Shown here piece after piece: positions 9,591-16,375 of a stretch of DNA of 16,375 bases. Origin of the DNA: Rostrohypoxylon terebratum (lineage: Eukaryota > Ascomycota > Sordariomycetes > Xylariales > Hypoxylaceae); the NCBI GenBank assembly GCA_022497145.1, contig MU386091.1:1-16375 (forward strand), in the 5' to 3' direction. Made by a program: the position numbers and the translations under genes. Below the pieces are notes generated by a model. The model was given only the letters and a program-made list of their open reading frames with translations. It ran no database searches and had not been told where the DNA came from. Positions within the stretch are counted from its first letter, which is position 1, and every line of letters starts with the position of its first letter.

Positions 9591-9875
9591 TATTATAATA
9601 TATTATTTTATTGTTTTATATGTATATTAAAAACGAAGCGTAATTATGTGTAATATAAAGCTTAAAAAGTAATAGTAATATTTAAAAGGTAATATATATA
9701 TTATATTAAATTAAAGTTAAATTAAAGTTAGTTAATTTTATAAAGTTATATCTTTATTTATATTATAATTGTAAATCTTTTATTTTTTAATTTTTTTAAT
9801 TTTAATATAATAATTATCTTTATTTAATTAATAAATTATAATGTTTACCTTAAACTGTTTTATTAGTGTTTAATA
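9591..9875 (+). mobile_element. LTR, family 1, copy D (heavily mutated)
   Basis: This is the fourth copy of the 4465-4751 repeat, in the same direction. TATTATAATA at its start corresponds to TGTTATAATA, and the block ttaaaaacgaagcgtaatta and the run tttaattaataaattataat align through the body. The right end is uncertain: ungapped alignment ends at 9875, whereas a TTAACA-like end occurs at 9882 if a small deletion is allowed. No clean target duplication is seen; with the 9882 end the flanks are AGAAT and ATAAT, differing by a transversion. It sits between the Gypsy pol remnant and the antisense frame. It is probably another solo LTR, and nothing shows it to be paired with the copy at 4465. 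Confidence 0.72.
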
Positions 9876-9939
9876 ATTAACAATAATAATAATACTTAAA
9901 AACTTTAACTTTTTTTTAATAAAATCTTTTCGTGTTTTT

Positions 9940-10790
9940 TTACGAAATTTCGTAATATTTATTTTTATTATAAGTTATATCGCCGTGGTAGTAGCTTTAT
10001 TAATAAGTTATTTTTAATATCAATATAATATAAAGTTTTAATTAATTTATTAGTTTTTCGAAATAATTTATCGAATAATTTCGTTTTAATATTTATATTA
10101 TATTATAACTCGTTTTTATAACATAATTTACAATTACGTTTTTAATAAGTTAAATAATAAATACTTTTTCATATTTTTTAAAAATTAATTTTTTTATTAC
10201 TCTACTTTTTATATTATATTCGCCATTAATAAAATCTTTTTTTAAAATGTAAGGTTTTTTAAAAAGATTTTATTTAATATAACTTTTGTTAAAATTATAA
10301 ACGATATGTTATATTTTTTATTATTTTAAATTTAATTATAATTAACGTTTTTTTACTTATACTCGGTTTTTCGTTATTTATTTTAAACATTTTCAAGGGT
10401 TTTTTTATATTATATTTCGATAGGTTTTATATTAAAGATTTAAATATATAATAAATAGTATAATTATAGTTAAAAATATAATTATTATTAATTTTAATAA
10501 AAAATAAATTATAACTTTTTTCGTATTTTTTTCGAATAAGTTTATTTTTAAATGATAATAGTTTATTACTTTCGTTTATTTCAATTAAATAAATGTAATT
10601 GTTTAAGTTTTTATTTATAATAAAAGTTTTAAATAATTCGGTTAATTTTTTAATTAATATTGTTTTTTTAATGGTATTTACTAAGCTTTAAAATATATTA
10701 TCTTTCTTTTTATGGTTTTCGTTATTAATAAATTATATTTATTTATTACTTTTATTTTTTTAGTTTTTATAAGTTTATTTTATTTTTTTA
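9940..10790 (-). pseudogene. Decayed antisense frame of unknown function
   Basis: On the minus strand one frame runs from 10687 down to 10298, 130 codons with a single in-frame stop (complement of 10427-10429), in DNA where about one codon in ten should be a stop by chance. It opens as SLVNTIKKTILIKKLTELF and later reads FKNKLIRKKYEKSYNLFFIK. Beyond about 10298 the reading continues in another frame to about 9940, with stops at plausible Gln positions, passing IKSRVIKKLIFKKYEK and ending near YYHGDITYNKNKYYEIS. Upstream of 10687 the frame continues with about one TAA per ten codons, again at likely Gln positions, to the solo LTR at 10816. The residues are rich in Lys, Asn and Ile, so the ancestor was probably rich in Glu and Asp. 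I recognise no domain. It may be an antisense gene of the Gypsy element or part of a nested element. Confidence 0.6.
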
Positions 10791-11026
10791 TTAAATTTTT
10801 AACGATTATTATTTCTGTTACGAACCCGTCTACTACTTCTGTCTAACTGACTTCGTAGAGCGGATACGTACCTTGGGGTACTTGGTTTTAAGGTAACAAT
10901 ACTGTAGGGTTGACGATTCTGTTCGTAAAAGAGATTTCATGGGACTCTATATTCAAGTGCAGTCTGAATACCTAGATTGAAAGCTAAAGAACTAAAAACT
11001 AAATACAGTAGGAAATCTCCATTCTT

Positions 11027-11034
11027 TATATATT
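11027..11034 (+). promoter_or_regulatory. Probable TATA box of island 2 LTR
   Basis: TATATATT about 211 bases from the LTR start, the same place as the TATATA of the related LTR at 5403-5408. Confidence 0.55.
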
Positions 11035-11080
11035 AACTTTCCTCCGCTTCCCTTGTCTGTATCAATCGTATTTCCCATAC

Positions 11081-11121
11081 GATCTCAGATCCGTTGCTCT
11101 CACTGGATCTCAGATCCATTG
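11081..11121. repeat. Short direct duplication in island 2 LTR
   Basis: GATCTCAGATCCGTTG (11081-11096) recurs as GATCTCAGATCCATTG (11106-11121), with one C/T-type difference read on the opposite strand. Each unit holds two GATC sites. It lies after the TATA box, in the same zone where the related LTR has its GATC cluster. Confidence 0.75.
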
Positions 11122-11197
11122 AGATATCACAACCGAAGTTTTTCCGGTCCTTTACTAACCATTCTGGCGATGATCCTGGTTGGATTGTAACAATTTC

Positions 11198-12500
11198 TAT
11201 TTTTATATAATATATTTTTAATAATTATGTTTTTATCGTTGAGTATATTTTTAAGAAATTTAAGTTTTACTTTATAATTTTTAATGGCTTTTTTTTAATT
11301 AAAACACTTATTATTATTAGTTTTTACAGTTAAAGTTTATTTATTTATTATGCTAATTTAATAATTATTTCGTTAAAGGTTAAAAATTATAATTATTTAT
11401 ATTATAAAAAAAATGTTTTTATAGTATTTAAAAAGGTGATCTATATCATATTTAGTTTTAAAAGTATAACGTTAAAGATTTTTATCTTATAAAAAAATGT
11501 TATAATTTTATAAAGTTAAATTATTATTTTAAATGTGTTATAAATCTTATATTTTATAACTTACCGTAAAATAATATTAGCTTTTTAAATGATTTTTTTT
11601 ATTCTTTATTTATTATTTAATTTTTTTTATATAATTATATAACGAAAGTTATACGTTAAATATATATACTTAGAAAATATTAATGATTATATTTTAAGTT
11701 TAATATAGTTTTTTTATATTTATTATATAAAGTTAAGTGAGTTTTTTTTTATAAAACTGTAATAAAGTTTTAAAGGTAATAAATAAATTATATAATATAT
11801 AATAGTTTTTTAATATTTAAATAATTAATTTTACGAATATAACTTAATTAAAGTTTTAAGTTTTTACGTAAATTATGATTTATTAAAGATTTTTTAATAG
11901 TTTTATTAAAATATACGTTGTTTATAATTTATATAAAATTAACATTATTTTTCAATCTATAAATATTATAATTTTATTTTTTTTATATTCTTAAAAATAA
12001 TTTACTTTCGCAAAGAGTATAATTTTCAATTTAATACGTTCAAGTTTTTATTATTAAAGTGTATACGTTTGTTATTTTTTTAAAAATACGATGTAAATTA
12101 ATTTTACTATTTCAAAGTTGTTTTATTAATATGTTATTTACAAGTGAGTTAATTTATAAGAAAAGATTAACGGGCGAGGAAAAATTATATGTTTAAAAAT
12201 AACCAGTATATTATTTTTTAATATTAAAGTTATTATGCTTTTAAGTTTTTTTATTCGGTTATTTATTAACACGTGAAATTATTAGTTTTATTTTGTAATT
12301 TATAATAAATATAGTTAATTTAAGTTTTTAAAAATGCTAATTTAACGTTGTTATTATTAGTTAAAAATTAAATACGTTTATATATATTATTAATTATTTT
12401 ATTATAATTTTTATAATTATTAATTAATTTACTACTAATAAAGTTATTTAAAACTAAGCTTAAAGTTAACTTGTTTTTTTTTAAGTATTAACGTCATTAC
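11198..12500 (-). pseudogene. T-rich continuation of the antisense region
   Basis: This DNA keeps the T-rich + strand bias of 9940-10810, in contrast to the A-rich pol region, and looks like the upstream part of the same minus-strand unit split by the solo LTR at 10816. Short minus-strand frames with possible Gln-derived stops can be read, for example around 11430-11520 where KYDIDHLFKYYKNIFFII appears. No family motif is recognised and stops are more frequent than in the downstream part. Both the extent and the coding nature are inferred from skew and continuity. Confidence 0.35.
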
Positions 12501-13185
12501 GTTTAAAGTTTATAATATATAAGATTAAAATTAAAAAAGTAAGTGTGTGTATATAATAAAATGTAAAAGAATAAGTTTATTTTTTACTTTATATGTTGTT
12601 TTTACTTAACTACTTTATTAATAGCGTTTTACTAATAAAAATAGTTATTTATACATGTTAATAAAAGTTAGTCATATAGTTTAAAACATGTTTTATACTT
12701 ATTATATAAAATATTATTCAACTTATATAAATAATCTTATTATATTAAAAAAGATTATTTATAAATTTAAAGTTAAATATAATAAATAATACTTTTAGTT
12801 ATTATTAATAAATAAAATAATATATATATATATAAAGTTATAATATATAATAATATTTATTTATATTTAATTAGTATTTATATAATTTTTTTAAAAATGT
12901 TTTAAGATAATATAACTTAGTTCTTTAAAATTATATTAACGTAATATGTTTAAAACTTAAATATTAAAAGTTTTTAATGTTAATTAACGAAATTATTTTA
13001 ATTTAAATATAATAAAATATATATAAGTAATTTAAAGTTAAATATATAATAAAATACATTAAAATATAATTAAATTTATATATATATTAAAGTATTATAA
13101 TTATTAACATTAGTTTATTAATAATATTTATAGTTAATTAATAAATAAAAATTTATATATATAAAGTATTATTAACTTAAACTAC
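12500..13185. other. AT-rich stretch without recognisable content
   Basis: I see no frame, domain or repeat boundary here, only a short TA run near 12820-12832. It separates the antisense region from the Gypsy 3' LTR. If the antisense unit is a nested element, its outer terminus should be here, but no terminal repeat was found. Confidence 0.45.
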
Positions 13186-13762
13186 TATTAAAATAATAAA
13201 GTTTTTAATTAACTATTTACTTTCAATATTAATTAAAAAATAAGTAATTATTATAATATTTTAATTATAAAAATAACATTTAACGAAAGATAATCATATA
13301 AGTTTTGATATTTTTTAAATAAAATGATATTTTATTTATTATAAAAAAATATATTAATTAAGTAAACTTTTTAAAAGTTTTTTTAAATAAGTTATAAAAT
13401 AATAATTGAAATGTTATTATTACTTAAGTTTTAATTAATAATAAAAGATTAAAGTTAAATATAAAAAAAACTTAAAAAAATATTAAGAAAAAATACCTTA
13501 AAAATTAAATTTTTATCTTAAAGCAAGTGTTATAATATATATAATAATTTTAATAGATTTATTCAATAAAATCTTTAATAAAAAACTTTTATTATTATAT
13601 TATAAGGTAATAAAAAATAAATTAATTATAATAATAAATATTTTAATTAATATAAAAATAAATACTTACTTTTTAATAACTATTTTTTACGTTATTAAAA
13701 TAATAAAATATTTAAGCATAAATTTTTTAAAATTTCAATTAACTGTTATATTTAAATTTAAT
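13186..13762 (+). repeat. Gypsy-element 3' LTR
   Basis: This is the direct-repeat partner of 4875-5910, about 577 bp long and without the island present in that copy. The site corresponding to the 5172 insertion reads attaataat at about 13432-13442, which proves that the island is a later insertion. It carries about 40 extra bases near 13650-13690 and lacks about 30 bases near 13200 relative to the 5' copy. Between the two copies C/T and G/A differences predominate, as expected if each was mutated by RIP. The right edge is placed where the copies diverge; the base after it starts unrelated, GC-richer DNA. The distance from the end of pol (about 4 kb) is large because of nested sequence. Confidence 0.66.
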
Positions 13763-13782
13763 AAGTGTTAAATAATTAAGGT

Positions 13783-13862
13783 TACGTAATTACGGAACAA
13801 GGTTGTCCCGTTACGCGTAAAAAGTGTTATAAACACCCTCACGTAAAAATTACGGTTTTTAC
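13783..13862. other. GC-richer cluster of small hairpins
   Basis: Three inverted repeats follow one another. ACGGAACAA (13792-13800) faces TTGTCCCGT (13803-13811) across GG with one mismatch, and the outer arms continue with CGTAA. GTGTT (13824-13828) faces AACAC (13832-13836) across ATA. GTAAAAA (13843-13849) faces TTTTTAC (13856-13862) across TTACGG. The motif TTACGG occurs twice. The block keeps many CpG and C/G pairs while everything around it is AT-rich. It could be the terminus of a DNA transposon or miniature element, or a fragment of original sequence next to the Gypsy insertion. No partner terminus was found. Confidence 0.55.
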
Positions 13863-14840
13863 ATATATAATAACACATATAATATATTTAATAGTTTCGT
13901 TAACTTTACCTATTATTTTAATTAATTTAACATTTAAATTATTATTATACATTATAAATTATAATTATTATAATTTTATTATTATTTTTATTAATATTAT
14001 ATTATCGATTATAAACGTAGGTTAAAAACCCGGTTTAAACATTAAAATTAATGTTTTAAAGTTAAAGATATATCTTTAAAAACTAAATATAAGTTTAATC
14101 TTATTAAAATAAATAAATAAAATAATTTAAAAATAAATAAATTTATTAAGTATTACTAACTATTATATATAAATATAGTAAGGTATTATTATTAAACATA
14201 TTAACACTTTTCTTAAAATCGTTATTGACTTTAAAAAATATAATATGAAACCGTATAACATTTAATAAACCTTATATTAATAAACTTATACATTTTTTAT
14301 AATCTTAAATAAAATTTATATAAGTAACTTTATAAAAGGTAAAAAAATTATATAATATATCGTAATATTAATATTATAAATTATAAGTTATAATATAAAT
14401 TATATAAACGTTTAATTAATTTACTTTTTAATGGTTATTAAACTTTACTTTTTAAGTAATATATTAAATAATGTAAAAACATATTAAAATTAAGATTAAA
14501 TTTAATAATAAAACTTATAAAAGAATATTAAGTTAATTATATTTATATTACTTTTAACGGTTAAAATATTAATATATTATAACTTAAAAAAGCTATAAAA
14601 CTAAACGACATATAAAACGATATAAATAATAGCTATTATAAAATAATATAATTTAATTATTACATTTAACGTAAAAGTATATAATTAAAATATTATACGT
14701 AATAACTAGTATTTTAAACTATTTAAAAATTATAAAAATATAAAGCTATATAATTTAATTTTAATAAAGAATAAATTAAAAAAATAAAAACATTCAATAA
14801 ATAACTTAAATAACCGAAAATAAAACTAAATATATTAAAT
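13863..14840. other. AT-rich stretch without recognisable content
   Basis: I see no frame or family motif. A palindrome, AAAGATATATCTTT, lies near 14065-14080, but AT palindromes are expected here by chance. The part after about 14745 may belong to repeat F. Confidence 0.45.
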
Positions 14841-15125
14841 ATTTATAAGATTATAAAAGGTTTTAAAGGTTAAATAACCTTTAAAAGACATTAGTTTAAT
14901 CGTTTTTAAAGGTTTATAATAAAGGCATTATATAATTAATAAAATATAAGGATATAATAATTATAAAAGAAAATAGATAATAGATTATCCAAATAAATTA
15001 GGATAAAATAATTAGGTTGAAAAATAAGAATAACCTTTTTTTTAATCTTAAAGTTTGAATATTAAAATAATATATAACTTATTAAATATTACTTAATCTT
15101 AGTTTATTTATTTTTATAATTTTAA
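14840..15125. repeat. Dispersed repeat F, right copy (uninterrupted)
   Basis: This is the same sequence as 366-385 plus 676-935, in the same orientation. Shared segments include the ttaaataacctttaaaa block, aaaggtttataata, the aataattaggttgaaaaataa block and aatatataacttattaaatatta. It preserves the site before insertion of the solo LTR found at 386-670. It is somewhat less mutated than the left copy, with CC and GG where the left copy has CT and AG. The match may extend left to about 14745. It lies about 0.45 kb ahead of the decayed coiled-coil frame and could be the LTR or leader of that element. Confidence 0.68.
14861..14886. repeat. Perfect 12-bp palindrome in repeat F
   Basis: TTTTAAAGGTTA and its exact complement TAACCTTTAAAA are separated by AA. 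In the left copy of F the same palindrome is the target of the solo LTR at 386 and is preserved around it with RIP-type changes. Confidence 0.75.
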
Positions 15126-15584
15126 AATTTTTTTAAAAGAGAATTATTTAATATTTAATATATTTAAAAAACCGATTAAATATTAACTACTTTAAGCTGT
15201 TACTAACTATATAAAATAGCCTTTAATCGAAAAGAAAAATAATTTTAAAGATTTAATTTAAACTACTCCGCTTTTACACCCTCGTTATATTAAACGTGTA
15301 AAGAAAATACCATTTACTTTTATAATACTTACACGACATAAATATTAATAATCGTTAATAAAAGATAAAAAAAGAAGTAAAAAAACCCCCACTAAGTTAT
15401 AATAACGTAAAAAAAAAACAGGCTTATCGGGATAAAACAAAGATAAAAAAAAGTCAAAGATCTTTCATTAACGGATAATAAAAACTAAAGAAATAATAAT
15501 TTATAAAGGAAAAATAACTTGTTTAAAAATAACTTATTTAAAAACTATTGTTATAAAAAAAGTAAAGTAAACACTTAAAATAGT
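15126..15584. other. Unassigned stretch between repeat F and coiled-coil frame
   Basis: It is A-rich, with a slightly GC-richer patch near 15265-15300 and C runs at 15385-15390. No frame or motif was recognised. If F is an LTR, this would be the leader and primer-binding region, but no tRNA-complementary TGG start was found at its left edge. Confidence 0.4.
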
Positions 15585-16375
15585 AATAAATTTATTAACG
15601 AGTTAATTAAAAGTTTACTGGATGATACGAGGTAATTAAAAAATTAATTAATAAAAATAATATAAATTAAGTTAATTAACATATTATAAAACTCGAATAA
15701 ATAACTAAAGTAAAACAACAATTAATTAAGTTAAAAAAAATAAAAAAAGTTAGATAAATTTTTAAGTAATAAAAAATAACGTATAAACAAACATATAAAA
15801 CAAAGTTAAAAAAAAAAATAATAACGATAGTTTTAATTTATTCGATAGTAATAATAATAACAAATTAAACTTAAAAACTAATAACATTAACACCTTTAAA
15901 ATAAATTAATCCTTTCGTAAGCGAGAAAAATAATTAAAAAACTTTAATTTAACATTTTATTAAGTATTAAAAAACTTATTAAATACATTTTATATATTAT
16001 TAATAATATGAACCAAAAATCTTAATTACTATAGTAAAGATATATTAAGGAAAAACTTAAGCTTAAAAAAATACCATTTATAATAATTATAACGTTTTTA
16101 TTAAATAAATGTTAACCTTATTTAAAAATATTAATAATAAAATAACTTAAAAAAGCCCGATAAAAAACAATATAAAAACTATAAACATTTAATAATTAAA
16201 ACTTAAATTAAATATTATTTAAGCATTAACCTTTTATATTAAAGTATTAGTTAATTTTTAAATTTACTTAAATAAATATAAAAAAATAAAACTTAAAATA
16301 TAAGTAAAGATAGTAAAATAAGTTTAAACTAAATAAAATACCTAGTAAATAAAAAACAAAAATAAATGTTAATAA
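15585..16375 (+). pseudogene. Decayed coiled-coil protein frame, partial
   Basis: From about 15585 to 15800 one + frame reads INKFINELIKSLLDDTR and then Asn/Gln/Lys-rich heptad-like sequence including KKLDKFLSNKK, which looks like a coiled coil; its stops are TAA/TAG where Gln fits. After a one-base shift the reading continues from 15826 as DSFNLFDSNNNNKLNLKTNN, probably Asp-rich before RIP, then a segment with NYYSKDILRKNLSLKKIPFI near 16030, to about 16200 and on to the window edge. The stops in both parts are explicable as C to T changes in Gln or Arg codons or G to A in Trp. A coiled coil plus an acidic linker upstream of a longer region could be a retroelement gag, but no known domain is recognised. 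The true start and end are not determined. Confidence 0.5.

Larger units (their letters stand above)
10816..11192 (+). mobile_element. Solo LTR, family 2, island 2 (GC-normal)
   Basis: A 377-bp block of ordinary base composition. It begins TGTTACGAACCC and ends GGATTGTAACA, and is flanked by a perfect 5-bp duplication, ATTTC at 10811-10815 and 11193-11197. TG/CA termini and a 5-bp duplication are the marks of an LTR retrotransposon. It is colinear with the minus strand of 5177-5623: CTGTTCGTAA at 10919, TAGATTGAAAGCT at 10973, TATATATT at 11027 and CCTCCGCTTC at 11041, at nearly the same distances from the terminus. The bodies have diverged well beyond these blocks, so the two are related but distinct subfamilies. 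It interrupts the decayed antisense region, shows little or no RIP, and has no coding sequence beside it. Confidence 0.86.
4875..13762 (+). mobile_element. Ty3/Gypsy-type LTR retrotransposon remnant
   Basis: Two direct repeats of about 580 bp (4875-5910 and 13186-13762) enclose a + strand pol remnant with the domain order reverse transcriptase, RNase H, integrase. That order, with integrase last, defines Ty3/Gypsy as opposed to Ty1/Copia. Three later LTR insertions at 5177-5623, 9591-9875 and 10816-11192 inflate the span; without them the element would be about 7.8 kb. Pol ends near 9200, leaving about 3 kb before the 3' LTR that holds an opposite-strand frame. That segment is either an antisense gene carried by the element or a further nested element. 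The element is dead: frames are shifted and full of stops, and the Asp codons of the catalytic motifs are changed. Confidence 0.62.
1..16375. other. RIP-mutated AT-rich heterochromatic block
   Basis: Apart from about 4499-4680, 5177-5623 and 10816-11192, nearly every line is 85-95% A+T. The remaining C residues sit mostly in CpG (acg, tcg) or CpT, while CpA and TpG are rare. In the sampled 120 bases 7801-7920 I count five CG, one CA and four TG. That is the context expected from RIP, the premeiotic fungal process that mutates duplicated DNA mainly at CpA, and the reverse of methyl-CpG decay. In the decayed reading frames, in-frame stops are mostly TAA/TAG where a CAA/CAG codon is plausible, and Asp/Glu codons appear as Asn/Lys, as RIP predicts. 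Such blocks are typical of AT isochores, subtelomeres and centromeres of RIP-competent ascomycetes. Which of these applies cannot be told from this window. Confidence 0.88.

Noticed and set aside
4465..9875. The direct repeats at 4465 and 9591 as the two LTRs of the Gypsy element between them
   Set aside because: The copy at 4465-4751 has a perfect TTAGC duplication on both sides, so it is a solo insertion. Reversed copies of the same repeat occur elsewhere, and a second direct-repeat pair (4875-5910 and 13186-13762) fits better as the Gypsy LTRs.
10298..10687. A functional present-day gene on the minus strand
   Set aside because: The frame is open except for one stop but has no convincing start, is RIP-biased in composition, shifts frame at its end, and is surrounded by stop-rich DNA. 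It is best called a pseudogene.
5177..11192. The two GC-normal islands as miniature inverted-repeat DNA transposons or gene fragments
   Set aside because: TG/CA ends, 5-bp duplications, only about 11 bases of terminal complementarity, and a conserved TATA box in colinear positions all fit LTRs. No reading frame of useful length stands out in them.
12820..12832. TA-run as a promoter TATA box
   Set aside because: Runs of TA are common throughout RIP-mutated DNA and no gene follows it.
14065..14080. AAAGATATATCTTT palindrome as an operator or transposon end
   Set aside because: AT-only palindromes of this size are expected by chance at this composition, and nothing adjacent supports a function.
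1..16375. Mitochondrial, plastid or Plasmodium/Dictyostelium-type AT-rich genome
   Set aside because: The specific loss of CpA/TpG with CpG retained, RIP-type differences between paired repeats, and LTR retroelements point to RIP-mutated fungal nuclear DNA. No organellar gene or tRNA was seen.
1..16375. CRISPR array or bacterial defence system
   Set aside because: There are no regularly spaced identical repeats with unique spacers and no bacterial gene organisation. The recurrent AT phrases at 1560-2995 are irregular and degenerate.

Overview
The window looks like a transposon graveyard in the nuclear genome of a filamentous ascomycete (Pezizomycotina-type) fungus. Almost the whole 16.4 kb is roughly 85-95% A+T. 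TpA is everywhere, CpA and TpG are scarce, and CpG survives. This is the footprint of repeat-induced point mutation (RIP, C to T mainly in CpA), not of CpG deamination. I see no intact protein-coding gene, tRNA or rRNA. What is readable is a set of nested, decayed retroelements, plus three short stretches of more normal base composition.

Layout. Positions 1-935: a decayed repeat (F1) split by a solo LTR (386-670). 1560-2995: a degenerate AT-rich tandem-like array split by a second solo LTR of the same family (1953-2235). 2995-4464: unassigned AT-rich DNA. 4465-4751: a third, much less mutated solo LTR of that family, with a perfect 5-bp target duplication. 4875-13762: a Ty3/Gypsy-type retrotransposon remnant, with a 5' LTR (about 4875-5910), recognisable reverse transcriptase, RNase H and integrase on the + strand (about 7300-9130), and a 3' LTR (about 13186-13762). 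Three later LTR insertions sit in it: a GC-normal solo LTR at 5177-5623 inside the 5' LTR, a fourth first-family LTR at 9591-9875, and a second GC-normal solo LTR at 10816-11192. Between pol and the 3' LTR there is a decayed reading frame on the opposite strand (best part 9940-10790). 13783-13862: a GC-richer cluster of small hairpins just outside the 3' LTR. 14840-15125: the second copy of F. 15585-16375: a decayed + strand frame encoding a coiled coil followed by an Asn/Lys-rich (ancestrally probably Asp/Glu-rich) segment, running off the window.

Nothing here works together as a pathway. The biology is historical: insertion, LTR-LTR recombination leaving solo LTRs, and RIP. The paralogous repeats serve as unoccupied reference sites (F2 for the LTR at 386; the 3' LTR for the island at 5177), so part of the order of events can be read. 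The most unexplained items are the antisense frame inside the Gypsy element, the coiled-coil frame at the right edge, and the survival of the LTRs at 4465, 5177 and 10816 with little RIP.
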